The notes: generated by a model from the letters alone, not told the origin. DNA of 64,000 nucleotides from Sphingobacterium kitahiroshimense (GCF_025961315.1 NZ_JAOQNK010000001.1:5270001-5334000); one strand, 5' to 3'; numbered from the stretch's first letter, positions 51,486 through 60,000 are shown. A program made the numbers and translations.

Positions 51486-53900
51486 TTATTTTTTCCATTT
51501 TAACCGCAAGCTATTGCTTACCACACTTACACTGCTTAGGGCCATTGCTGCTCCAGCAAACATGGGATTGAGCAAGAAACCATTGATCGGAAAAAGAATT
51601 CCTGCAGCAATGGGAATGCCGATAAGATTATAGATAAATGCCCAGAACAGGTTTTGCTTAATTGTTGCTACAGTCTGTTTCGAAAGACGTATAGCCTGTG
51701 AGATTTTTGACAAGTCGGATGAAATAATAGTCATTTTGGCGACATCCATTGCTATATCACTTCCCTTACCCATGGCAATACTGACATCTGCCGTAGCTAG
51801 TGCGGTACTGTCATTAATACCATCGCCTACCATTGCTACTGTTTTACCTTCTTGTTGTAGTTTTTTTACAAAATCAGCTTTATGTTGCGGTAGTACTTCG
51901 GCCTTGTAGTTCGCTATACCGGTCTGCTGTGCGATGGCTTTTGCGGTTGCTTCATTATCTCCTGTGAGCATATACAATTCGATACCCATCCGTTGCAATT
52001 GTTTAATAGCTGCAATAGAGGTTTCTTTAATTTTATCTGAGATTGCTAACACTGCCAATGCTTGTGTACTATCTGCAAACCAGATGACCGTTTTAGATTG
52101 TTCACTCCATTTATCGGCCTGAAGCCGCAGTTCATCTGCAATTATGATGTTGTTTTCAAGGAGTAATTTTCTATTACCTGCCCAATAATTTTCATTATTG
52201 TAACCTGCTTTTGCACCTTTGCCTGTTATACTTTCAAATGTGCTTAGTGAAACGGGAGCTGTACCTGCCATATGTTTAACGACTGCTTCAGCTAAAGGGT
52301 GTTCAGACTGTTTTTCTAAACTGAATAAAATCTGCTTTACTGTTTCATCCTCATTTAACCATTTGATACCGGTAACCTGTGGTTTTCCTTCAGTGATGGT
52401 TCCAGTTTTATCTAAAACAATCGCATTTACTTTTTTTGCTAATTCAAGACTTTCAGCATCTTTAATCAAAATTCCATTTTCTGCTCCCTTACCAACACCG
52501 ACCATAATTGCGGTAGGTGTAGCTAATCCCAAAGCACATGGACATGCAATCACTAATACTGTTACTGCAGCCAGAAGACCCTGTACTAAACCGCTTTCTC
52601 CACCTAATACAATCCATAACACAAAAGTGATAAGCGCAATGCCAATAACTACGGGAACGAAGATACCTGCGATTTTATCGACAAGTTTTTGTACAGGAGC
52701 TTTGCTTCCTTGTGCATCCTGAACCATTCTGATGATTTGAGCAAGCATTGTTTCCTTACCAACTTTGACCGCGGTAAATTGGAAACTTCCCTTCTGATTG
52801 ATGGTTCCTGCAAATACTTTCTCATTTTCGATTTTCAACACAGGAACAGGTTCTCCACTTAGCATGCTTTCATCCACATACGAATTACCTGATTTTACTA
52901 TACCGTCTACAGCAATTTTTTCTCCCGGCTTTACTAATATAACATCGCCTGCATTTACATCTTCAATTGCTGTTTGTTTCTCAGTACCGTCAGATTGTAT
53001 CACCATCACTGTTTTAGGTTGTAATCCCATCAGTTTTTTTATAGCCGACGAGGTGTTTCCTTTCGCTTTTTCTTCAAGTAGTTTTCCTAAGAGAATAAAT
53101 GCGATGACCACGGCAGCAGCTTCAAAGTAAACGTGTGCGTGTAATCCTCTTGCATGCCAGAAGTCGGGTGCAATCATATTGAATACACTGAATATATAGG
53201 CTATACCTGTGCTTAAGGCTACTAGGGTGTCCATATTGGCCGAACGGTGTTTTGCTTGTTTCCATGCATTGATATAAAAATCTTTACCTAACCATAGGAC
53301 AACTGGTGTGGCAAAAAACCACATGATTTCATTGCCATAGGGCATATCCATAAAAAACATACCGATAGTCACTACAGGAAGTGAAAGTAGGATCGCCCAA
53401 ATGGTTTTATTTTTTAGTGTACGGAATTTCTTTTCATGTATTGCCTCTAACGTCTCCTGTTCTTTGGCTTCGTCTTCAATGAGTAAATCGAATCCGATGG
53501 ACTGCACTGCTTTTTGGAGCGCTAATGGGTTGGTCATATTGGGAAGATACTCTACGGATAGTCTTGCTGTAGCAAAATTGACAGCTGCATTGACGACGCC
53601 GTCAGCATATTTAACACCGCTTTCTGCACTGATGGCACAAGACGCACAGGTCATATTAAGGACAGGAAAGGATTGTTTTACAGTAGTAACGCCATAACCT
53701 AAATCCTGGATGGCTTTAACAGCCGCCGTCACGGTATCGGTATCATTGACCGTTATCGTTGCACGGCGATTGTTTAGCTCTACTTTGTGGCTTTCAATAC
53801 CTTTGACCTGTGCTAATCCTTTATCTATAATCAAAGCACAATGTTCGCTGTCTACATCTTCTAAAGGAAGGAATATTGGTTGCCTATTATTCGTTGCCAT
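51486..53900 (-). CDS. copA: Cu(I)-exporting P-type ATPase
   Basis: An 804-residue P1B-type ATPase. The N-terminus has two HMA domains: the first with a changed site (PLEDVDSEHCALI, Ser-Glu-His-Cys), the second normal (LNMTCASCAIS). Then come eight membrane segments, with the Cu-binding ACPCALGLATP (CPC at 453-455), the phosphorylation motif DKTGTITEG near residue 495, the actuator SGEP, HP in SEHPLAEAV, and the hinge VGDGINDSTAL. Cytoplasmic Cu(I) would be pumped out at the cost of ATP. It heads an operon with the HMBD lipoprotein. Its promoter carries element site 3, which overlaps the stop of the upstream HMA-AraC gene. Confidence 0.93.
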   Translation of the reverse strand: MATNNRQPIFLPLEDVDSEHCALIIDKGLAQVKGIESHKVELNNRRATITVNDTDTVTAAVKAIQDLGYGVTTVKQSFPVLNMTCASCAISAESGVKYADGVVNAAVNFATARLSVEYLPNMTNPLALQKAVQSIGFDLLIEDEAKEQETLEAIHEKKFRTLKNKTIWAILLSLPVVTIGMFFMDMPYGNEIMWFFATPVVLWLGKDFYINAWKQAKHRSANMDTLVALSTGIAYIFSVFNMIAPDFWHARGLHAHVYFEAAAVVIAFILLGKLLEEKAKGNTSSAIKKLMGLQPKTVMVIQSDGTEKQTAIEDVNAGDVILVKPGEKIAVDGIVKSGNSYVDESMLSGEPVPVLKIENEKVFAGTINQKGSFQFTAVKVGKETMLAQIIRMVQDAQGSKAPVQKLVDKIAGIFVPVVIGIALITFVLWIVLGGESGLVQGLLAAVTVLVIACPCALGLATPTAIMVGVGKGAENGILIKDAESLELAKKVNAIVLDKTGTITEGKPQVTGIKWLNEDETVKQILFSLEKQSEHPLAEAVVKHMAGTAPVSLSTFESITGKGAKAGYNNENYWAGNRKLLLENNIIIADELRLQADKWSEQSKTVIWFADSTQALAVLAISDKIKETSIAAIKQLQRMGIELYMLTGDNEATAKAIAQQTGIANYKAEVLPQHKADFVKKLQQEGKTVAMVGDGINDSTALATADVSIAMGKGSDIAMDVAKMTIISSDLSKISQAIRLSKQTVATIKQNLFWAFIYNLIGIPIAAGILFPINGFLLNPMFAGAAMALSSVSVVSNSLRLKWKK

Positions 53901-53925
53901 ATTTTGTATCTTTTATTTTATGATA

Positions 53926-53989
53926 CAAAGTTGAGAACAATTAAGGTTTTGGGTATTGCACTTTAATGGAAAAGAGTTGTAAGATTTAC
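53926..53989 (-). promoter_or_regulatory. metal-island element, site 3 (copA)
   Basis: GAGTTGTAAGATTTAC at 53974-53989 matches site 1 at 14 of 16 bases and lies exactly 48 bp from the -7-like CAAAGTTG at 53926. Its right end overlaps the HMA-AraC copy 2 stop codon. Confidence 0.7.
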
Positions 53990-54549
53990 ACCTCGTCCAA
54001 CGGTGTTCTTTTGTCTTCTTTGATCTGCTTGAACTGACTTGGTGTAAGCCCTGTTACTTTTTTGAACTGGTTGCTTAAGTATGCAACACTGGAATAGTTA
54101 AGGCTGTCAGCAATTTCGCTTAAAGACAATTCGTCGTATCCTAACAGTTCTTTGACTTTTTCAATCTTTTGGGCAATAAAGTATTTTTCGATCGTCGTGC
54201 TTTCAACTTCTGAGAATAGGTTTGAAAGATAATTATAATCATGTTGTAACTTATTGCTCAAAATATCGGATAGGTTATTTTTTGTTTCACTGTCTTGGTA
54301 ATGTACCAACTCAATAATAACGTTTTTGATACCCTCAATGATTTGACTTTTTTTATCGTCAATGACTTCAAATCCTCTTGCTAATAGATTTTCATTCAGC
54401 ATTTTAATTTGATCGTCCGATAATTCTTGCTTCAAAGCCACTTTTCCAAGGGTCACATTTTCTGTCTGAATATCAAGTTTTTTTAATTCACTCTGTACCA
54501 CCATGATACAGCGGTCGCATACCATGTTTTTTATATATAGTGTTGCCAT
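53986..54549 (-). CDS. HMA-AraC fusion regulator, copy 2
   Basis: A 187-residue paralogue of the 49.4-kb protein. It has MVCDRC at residues 9-14 in an HMA-like N-terminal region (LKKLDIQTENVTLGKVALKQELSDDQIKMLNENLLARGFEVI) and an AraC DNA-binding domain (KVKELLGYDELSLSEIADSLNYSSVAYLSNQFKKVTGLTPSQFKQIK). It ends 86 bp upstream of copA. Its position, metal motif and DNA-binding domain make it the obvious candidate for the activator of copA and the HMA genes. Whether the two paralogues share targets or sense different metals cannot be told from sequence. Confidence 0.85.
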   Translation of the reverse strand: MATLYIKNMVCDRCIMVVQSELKKLDIQTENVTLGKVALKQELSDDQIKMLNENLLARGFEVIDDKKSQIIEGIKNVIIELVHYQDSETKNNLSDILSNKLQHDYNYLSNLFSEVESTTIEKYFIAQKIEKVKELLGYDELSLSEIADSLNYSSVAYLSNQFKKVTGLTPSQFKQIKEDKRTPLDEV

Positions 54550-54791
54550 ATCTTTTCTTTATATGCTAAAATAATGTATGAAATCGAACAGGTAAATGTA
54601 CAATTAATATTTATAGGTCATCAATTTTTTAAAAATTTGACGCTATTCCTAATTGCATATGCTTGTTGTTTATAAAGGATTAATGGGTATCATACTGCGA
54701 CCCCTAATCGACATATGCATTGTTCGTTAAACTTCCTCTTTGATAAGAATCGGTTAGGGGTATTCTGTCTTTCTAGGATAAGTTTTTAGAG

Positions 54792-55580
54792 TTAGAGGAA
54801 GGTTTGCCGATATTTCTGAGGGCTGATTCCTATTAATTCTTTGAATAGGTTTGAAAAAGTCGGAATACTGTCGTAACCGATTCTGTAAACAATTTCACTA
54901 ATATGCAGTGATTGATCTTCTAATAATTCTAATGCGAGCTGCATACGGCTTAATTTTATAAACTGAAAAATGGTTATATCTGTTTCTTTTTTAAATTGTC
55001 TTGACAATGTCCGCTCGGGAATATTTACGTGTTTGGATAAGGATGTTATTGTAATCTGTTCACTGATTGATTGCGTAATATATTCAACAACTTTTAGGAG
55101 TGACTCGGATTTTGGTGGTTGTGCATGAAGTTTTAGGGGGCTGACTAATATATATGATAACATTTTTTTTAAAGACGCTAACCCAACTTCTTTCATTTCT
55201 TTATCGGACCAATGTTGAACGCCAAAGGCTAGAAGATTATCAAGTAAGTTTGATGGAGAGAAAATAGCGATATTTCCCCAATGTGCAATAGGGTAGTGTT
55301 CCTTATTCAAATCAAGAAAGATCGTCTTGAGTTTTAAATTGGGCGATCTTGATATTAATTTATGTTTGATATGTGCGTCAACATAAGCGTAGTGGCGGGC
55401 AGGGATACAAAAACTTCCCTTTTCCGAGTAGAGATATACGGCGCTCATTTCGGGGGAGATCAGCTGTGCTTTTTCATGATCATGTATCTCGGTATTAAAT
55501 TGACCAAAATACCGGATCTCAATATTTCCATCTTCAATAACTTTTGTACAATCTAGTGTTGATATATAAGCTTTTGGCAT
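54792..55580 (-). CDS. AraC-family transcriptional regulator
   Basis: A 262-residue regulator with an N-terminal cupin-like part (IEIRYFGQFNTEIHDHEKAQLISPEMSAVYLYSEKGSFCIPARHYAYVD, residues 15-70, typical of AraC sensors that bind small molecules at an early His) and a C-terminal double helix-turn-helix (ITITSLSKHVNIPERTLSRQFKKETDITIFQFIKLSRMQLALELLEDQSLHISEIVYRIGYDSIPTFSNLFKELIGISPQKYRQ). It is divergent from the LeuA gene with only 75 bp between start codons, so it may control that gene. The inducer is unknown. Confidence 0.88.
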   Translation of the reverse strand: MPKAYISTLDCTKVIEDGNIEIRYFGQFNTEIHDHEKAQLISPEMSAVYLYSEKGSFCIPARHYAYVDAHIKHKLISRSPNLKLKTIFLDLNKEHYPIAHWGNIAIFSPSNLLDNLLAFGVQHWSDKEMKEVGLASLKKMLSYILVSPLKLHAQPPKSESLLKVVEYITQSISEQITITSLSKHVNIPERTLSRQFKKETDITIFQFIKLSRMQLALELLEDQSLHISEIVYRIGYDSIPTFSNLFKELIGISPQKYRQTFL

Positions 55581-55655
55581 AATTAGATAAGTATTGCTCT
55601 ATTTTCAAATATAACAAAATAAAATCTGTCTTTATTTTTGGGAAAAAGAAATAGG

Positions 55656-56810
55656 ATGAATAAGAAAAAAATAGATATTTTCGATACAACTCTTCGCGAT
55701 GGCGAGCAGGGACCTGGGTGCTTGCTGACTCTTCAATCAAAACTGGAAATAGCCGAACAGCTTGAATTTCTCGGTGTTGATATTATAGAAGCCGGTTTCC
55801 CTGTGAGTTCTCCTGCCGATTTTAAAGCCGTACAGGAAGTTTCAAAATTAATTAAAAATGCTAAAGTGTGCGCATTGGCAAGAGCTCGTGAACTGGATAT
55901 TGACATTGCGGTTGATGCCCTCAAAAATGCAGTGTGCCCTCGTGTGCAACTTGGTATCGGGACTTCGGATATTCATATTAAAAATAAATTTAATAGTACC
56001 AGAGATGAAATTTTAGCCGTAGCATTTAAAATGGTGAGGTATGCGTCAAAAAAAATTGAAGAGGTGCAATTTTTTGCTGAGGATGCTGGTAGAGCTGATA
56101 ATTTATTCTTAGCAAAAATGGTTGAAAATGTAATTGATGCGGGAGCAAAGGTTGTTAATTTACCAGATACAAATGGATTTTGCACACCATTTGAATATTA
56201 TGAAAAGATAAAATTTGTGATTGACACTGTTCCGAATATTCATAAAGCTAAAATCTCTGTCCATTGCCATAATGATCTGGGAATGGCAACTGCAAATACG
56301 ATCGCAGGTCTGCTGGCTGGCGCTAGCCAAGCGGAAGGCACTGTAAATGGTGTTGGTGAAAGAGCTGGAAATGCCGCTTTGGAGGAAATCATTATGACGC
56401 TTATGATCAAAGATCTGCCAGTGTATACGACTGTGAATCCGATCTATATTAGTAAGTTGAGTAAAATGGTCGAGAGGGCTATGTCGAATGATGTTCAGGC
56501 GAATAAGGCTATTGTTGGGAGAAATGCATTTGCGCATTCTTCGGGAATTCATCAAGATGGTGTACTGAAGGACAGAAGCAATTATGAAATAATCGATCCT
56601 GCGATGATCGGTTTCGAGTTACCGGATCTTATACTGACAGCCCGAAGCGGTAGAGCTGCATTGAAAAATAGGATGCAAACGCTAGATATACAATTTGTAG
56701 AAAAGGAATTTGAGTTGTATTATGACTGTTTTTTGCGGTTAGCGGATACTAAATCTATTGTAACTGATGCTGATCTAGTGGATTTATGTCGTGATATTAA
56801 TAAGGGATAA
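55656..56810 (+). CDS. leuA: 2-isopropylmalate synthase, short form
   Basis: A 384-residue enzyme from ATG 55656 (an in-frame TTG lies six codons earlier). It has the HMGL-like TIM barrel of the LeuA family: IFDTTLRDGEQGPGC at the start, IEAGFPVSSPADFKAV, the metal site VHCHNDLGMATAN, VNGVGERAGNAALEEI, and HSSGIHQDGVLKD. It lacks the C-terminal regulatory domain of long LeuA; the short form of about 390 residues is normal in Bacteroidetes. It would condense acetyl-CoA with 2-oxoisovalerate. Leu genes leuB, leuC and leuD are absent nearby, so a paralogue with another 2-oxoacid (citramalate- or homocitrate-type activity) is possible. Confidence 0.8.
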   Translation: MNKKKIDIFDTTLRDGEQGPGCLLTLQSKLEIAEQLEFLGVDIIEAGFPVSSPADFKAVQEVSKLIKNAKVCALARARELDIDIAVDALKNAVCPRVQLGIGTSDIHIKNKFNSTRDEILAVAFKMVRYASKKIEEVQFFAEDAGRADNLFLAKMVENVIDAGAKVVNLPDTNGFCTPFEYYEKIKFVIDTVPNIHKAKISVHCHNDLGMATANTIAGLLAGASQAEGTVNGVGERAGNAALEEIIMTLMIKDLPVYTTVNPIYISKLSKMVERAMSNDVQANKAIVGRNAFAHSSGIHQDGVLKDRSNYEIIDPAMIGFELPDLILTARSGRAALKNRMQTLDIQFVEKEFELYYDCFLRLADTKSIVTDADLVDLCRDINKG

Positions 56811-56860
56811 GCTGACGCATTGAATTTCCTGATTCTTCATAGCATATGATAGGATCATTT

Positions 56861-56905
56861 TTTAACATATGTAAAATTTATAATCAATGCTTTTGGTCAA
56901 TTTTG
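56861..56905 (+). promoter_or_regulatory. Crp-type operator and promoter, site 1
   Basis: TTTAACATATGTAAA (56861-56875) has ACATATGT as a perfect core and TTT/AAA flanks. A -7-like CAATTTTG begins at 56898, 37 bp from the repeat start, so the palindrome centre is near -41, the place of a class II activator site. It precedes the Crp-type gene. Confidence 0.65.
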
Positions 56906-56969
56906 TACTCCGCATGATAGGTTGATTACAATAGATGTATAAAATTGAATTGATTATAAATGAGTAAGT

Positions 56970-57530
56970 ATGGATCTTAAGAAGATATTAGTGGAAATTT
57001 ATCCATTGCCTGAAGAATCGATTTCGAAGTTGCTGCTATTAATTCGAGAAGTTCATTTTCCAAAGGGGCATATTATTATTAAAGCTAATAAAATCGAAAA
57101 GTCGATATATTTTATCAAAAAGGGAATTGTTCGAGCTTATGCTGAGCATGAAGGTTTACAACGTACTTTTTGGTTCGGTGAGGAAGGTGAAACTATTCTT
57201 TCCATGAAAAGCTATGCTGAAAATGAAAGGAGTTATGAATTTATAGAATTAATGGAACCTTGTCAACTTTATGAACTTGAGATAAAAGCAGTAAAACATT
57301 TATTTAACGAAGATATTTACATTTCTAATTGGGGTCGAAAACTTGCTGAAAAGGAATTGATAAAAGTTGAAAATAAATTGATATCCCGGGAGATACAATC
57401 TGCAAAAGAAAGGTATGAGTTGTTGGTGAGTAAAAATCCGAGTTTATTGCGTCGGATACAATTGAAATATTTGGCCTCTTACCTGGGGATAACGCAAGTT
57501 ACGCTAAGTAGGATCAGAAAAAAAAGTTAG
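56970..57530 (+). CDS. Crp/Fnr-family transcriptional regulator
   Basis: A 186-residue regulator of the compact Crp/Fnr type common in Bacteroidetes. The N-terminal two thirds are a cyclic-nucleotide-binding-like beta roll (FPKGHIIIKANKIEKSIYFIKKGIVRAYAEHEGLQRTFWFGEEGETILSM), and the C-terminal helix-turn-helix is YLASYLGITQVTLSRIRKK. No Fnr-type Cys cluster is present, so Fe-S sensing is unlikely. The effector is unknown. The gene lies between LeuA and the deoxyhypusine-synthase-like gene, and the same palindrome occurs in its promoter and in that of the latter, suggesting autoregulation and control of its neighbour. Confidence 0.85.
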   Translation: MDLKKILVEIYPLPEESISKLLLLIREVHFPKGHIIIKANKIEKSIYFIKKGIVRAYAEHEGLQRTFWFGEEGETILSMKSYAENERSYEFIELMEPCQLYELEIKAVKHLFNEDIYISNWGRKLAEKELIKVENKLISREIQSAKERYELLVSKNPSLLRRIQLKYLASYLGITQVTLSRIRKKS

Positions 57531-57590
57531 GGCAATATTATTATAACGCATTTAATAATGAACGTTTTATTTGCTGCAAGGAGTAATTAT

Positions 57591-57626
57591 AAAAGGGTTT
57601 TCATCCAATTGGCTGAAAACCTTTTT
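57591..57626 (+). terminator. terminator of Crp-type gene
   Basis: GGTTTTCA and TGAAAACC (within 57591-57626) form a stem with AAAA/TTTT extensions and a 10-nt loop, followed by TTTTTG. Confidence 0.75.
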
Positions 57627-57695
57627 GTTATTTTAGTTCGGAGGTCTGGTACTGCTGGATTCATTAAGAAAGAACTTATTTGTATGTAGGTATTA

Positions 57696-57740
57696 TTTAA
57701 CATATGTAAATTTTTATCTGTTTTTGATTTATCAATTTTA
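57696..57740 (+). promoter_or_regulatory. Crp-type operator and promoter, site 2
   Basis: TTTAACATATGTAAA at 57696-57710 is identical to site 1 and the -7-like CAATTTTA begins at 57733, exactly 37 bp from the repeat start as at site 1. The predicted start, near 57745, supports ATG 57784 of the next gene. Confidence 0.65.
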
Positions 57741-57783
57741 CACCCATATTAAATATGATTTGCTAAATAAACAAAATTCAGAT

Positions 57784-58764
57784 ATGGAAAAAACGATAGG
57801 ATCGGTTAGGCAGTTTCTTGAAGCTAATTTTTTACATTTTAATGCGGCGAGTCTGGTTGACGCAGCGAAAGGTTATGAAGCTCATTTGGAGCAGGGGGGT
57901 AAAATGTTGGTTTCATTAGCCGGAGCAATGAGTACTGCTGAGCTGGGAATTTCATTGGCAGAAATGATTCGACAGGATAAAATCGCGATCATAAGCTGTA
58001 CGGGTGCTAACCTCGAGGAAGATATTATGAATTTGGTTGCACACTCGCATTATAAAAGAATTCCAAATTATAGGGACTTAACTCCTCAAGATGAGTTAGA
58101 TCTTCTTAAAAGTAAATATAACCGCGTGACGGATACTTGTATACCGGAAGAGGAGGCATTCCGGAAAATACAGGTTCATATTGAGAAAATCTGGAAAGAT
58201 GCTGAGCAAGCTGGTGAAAGATTTTTTCCGCATGAGTATATGTATAAACTTTTATTAAGTGGTGTTCTTAAGGATGTATATGAAATTGATCCTAAAAACT
58301 CCTGGATGCTTGCCGCAGCGGAAAAGAATCTACCGATTGTGGTCCCAGGATGGGAGGATTCGACTATGGGAAATATCTTTGCTTCCTATGTTATAAAAAA
58401 TGAATTAAAATCATCAACGGTTAAGAGCGGTATTGAATATATGGTCTGGTTAGCTGACTACTATGCGAAGCATGCTATTGATCAAGGTATCGGTTTCTTT
58501 CAAATTGGAGGTGGAATTGCGGGCGACTTTGCGATGTGTGTAGCGCCAATGCTGGAGCAGGATCTTGAAATGGAAAATATTAAAAAGTGGCGATATTATT
58601 GTCAGATCACAGATTCAACTACTTCGTTTGGTTCGTATTCCGGATGTATCCCGAATGAAAAAATAACCTGGGGTAAACTGGACGTGGATACTCCTAGTTA
58701 TGTTATTGAGTCCGATGCAACAATAGTTGCTCCTTTGATCTTTGCCTATCTTTTAAATCGATAA
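57784..58764 (+). CDS. deoxyhypusine synthase-like protein
   Basis: A 326-residue protein from ATG 57784, which follows the predicted transcription start. It has the deoxyhypusine synthase fold marks: MLVSLAGAMSTAELGISLAEMIRQDKIAIISCTGANLEED, ANVVAPGWEDSTMGNI-type central loop (PIVVPGWEDSTMGNIF), QIGGGIAGDFAM, and TWGKL with Lys298 in place of the catalytic lysine that binds the butylamine moiety. Bacteria lack eIF5A, so the usual substrate is missing; related bacterial enzymes make homospermidine or other polyamines. Its promoter has the palindrome shared with the Crp-type gene upstream. Confidence 0.8.
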   Translation: MEKTIGSVRQFLEANFLHFNAASLVDAAKGYEAHLEQGGKMLVSLAGAMSTAELGISLAEMIRQDKIAIISCTGANLEEDIMNLVAHSHYKRIPNYRDLTPQDELDLLKSKYNRVTDTCIPEEEAFRKIQVHIEKIWKDAEQAGERFFPHEYMYKLLLSGVLKDVYEIDPKNSWMLAAAEKNLPIVVPGWEDSTMGNIFASYVIKNELKSSTVKSGIEYMVWLADYYAKHAIDQGIGFFQIGGGIAGDFAMCVAPMLEQDLEMENIKKWRYYCQITDSTTSFGSYSGCIPNEKITWGKLDVDTPSYVIESDATIVAPLIFAYLLNR

Positions 58765-58777
58765 CATATTTCTTCAT

Positions 58778-58807
58778 TATGGTGTGCATCTCGTGATGCA
58801 CACCATA
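58778..58807 (+). terminator. hairpin after deoxyhypusine-synthase-like gene
   Basis: TATGGTGTGCATC (58778-58790) pairs perfectly with GATGCACACCATA (58795-58807) around a TCGT loop. There is no T run, so partial readthrough into the atpB-like gene, 26 bp on, is possible. Confidence 0.6.
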
Positions 58808-58833
58808 AATCTAAAATTTTTAATAATTGAATA

Positions 58834-59895
58834 ATGCATGATATCAAAAATCTGAGATGGTTCTGTTTGTTTCTTTTCACACTGTTTGTGTCTGTATCAA
58901 AGGGGAATGCTTCGGATGCAAAGAGTTCTCAAAAGGAAAATATAGATCGCTTCATACAGCACCATCTGGAGGATGACTATTATTTTTCGTTGTTTAAAGA
59001 CGAAGAGAATAACCTCACTTATGGATTTCCTTTGCCAGTGATATTAATAGATGAGGGTATTAACATATTTTCATCATCTAGGTTTATCCATACGGATGGT
59101 CCTGTCAAGATCGGGGATAAGTTTTATCGTATAGATCATAATAAAATTTATCGAACTGATGGGAATGGCGATAAGCTAGTTGAAGCTAATAAATTTGTAA
59201 AACCGATCGATTTGTCTATGACAAAAAATGTTGTTGGTTTGATTTTGACTGCTGGTTTAATGTTTTTTATGTTTATAGCATTGGCAAGATCATACCGGAA
59301 AAATAAGTTGCCACAGGGATTTGGACGAGTGTTAGAGCCTCTTATTATCTATGTGCGCGATGAAATGGCTAAGCCTAATATCGGCTCTAGATATCAGGAG
59401 TTTTTGCCTTATCTTCTTTCTGTTTTCTTTTTAATATGGATTTTAAATCTGATTGGGTTAACTCCTTTAGGTTTTAATGTTACTGGAAATATTACGGTGA
59501 CATTATGTTTGGCTTTATTTACTTTAATCATTACCAATATGAAGGCATCTAGGAGTTATTGGAAGCATATTTTCTGGATGCCAGGTGTTCCAATTCCTTT
59601 TCGTATCGCATTGATGCCGATTGAGGTTATCGGAATTTTTACCAAAGCTTTCTCCTTAATGATCCGACTGTTCGCCAATAATGTAGCTGGTCACACTGTT
59701 ATTATGGGGCTTATTGCAATTATTTACTTATTGAATAATCAATTGACATTGGGGGGAAGTATTGTTGTTTCACTTTTACTGACGTCCTTTTTGTTTATTA
59801 TCAAGTTATTGGCGGCATTTTTACAAGCTTATATCTTTACAATGCTTTCCTCTCTTTTTATTGGACTGGCGGTGCAAGAGGATGAGCATCATTAA
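58834..59895 (+). CDS. orphan ATP synthase F0 subunit a homologue
   Basis: A 353-residue membrane protein of the AtpB type. After a signal-like N-terminus and an outer segment of about 110 residues it has five or six spans. FSLMIRLFANNVAGHTVIMGL includes the essential Arg (Arg278) of the proton channel, and LLAAFLQAYIFTMLSSLFIGLAV is the last helix. EPLIIYVRDEMAKPNIG...YLLSVFFLIWILNLIGLTPLG also fits. In F1F0 synthases atpB leads an operon with atpE and atpF, but here the gene stands alone, with a strong terminator after it. It is a second, specialised or decaying copy; the proton half-channel residues are intact. Confidence 0.85.
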   Translation: MHDIKNLRWFCLFLFTLFVSVSKGNASDAKSSQKENIDRFIQHHLEDDYYFSLFKDEENNLTYGFPLPVILIDEGINIFSSSRFIHTDGPVKIGDKFYRIDHNKIYRTDGNGDKLVEANKFVKPIDLSMTKNVVGLILTAGLMFFMFIALARSYRKNKLPQGFGRVLEPLIIYVRDEMAKPNIGSRYQEFLPYLLSVFFLIWILNLIGLTPLGFNVTGNITVTLCLALFTLIITNMKASRSYWKHIFWMPGVPIPFRIALMPIEVIGIFTKAFSLMIRLFANNVAGHTVIMGLIAIIYLLNNQLTLGGSIVVSLLLTSFLFIIKLLAAFLQAYIFTMLSSLFIGLAVQEDEHH

Positions 59896-59940
59896 TTCTT
59901 GACGGGGGCTAACTTCAGCTTAGACATATTTTTTTTCCTA

Positions 59941-59989
59941 ACAACTTCGTACCGCTCATAACAAAGGAGCGGTACGAAGTTGTTTTTAA
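59941..59989 (+). terminator. terminator of atpB-like gene
   Basis: A 17-bp perfect stem (59941-59957 with 59967-59983) with a 9-nt loop, followed by TTTTT. It lies 46 bp after the atpB-like stop. Confidence 0.9.
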
Positions 59990-60000
59990 TAAGGACAGGT

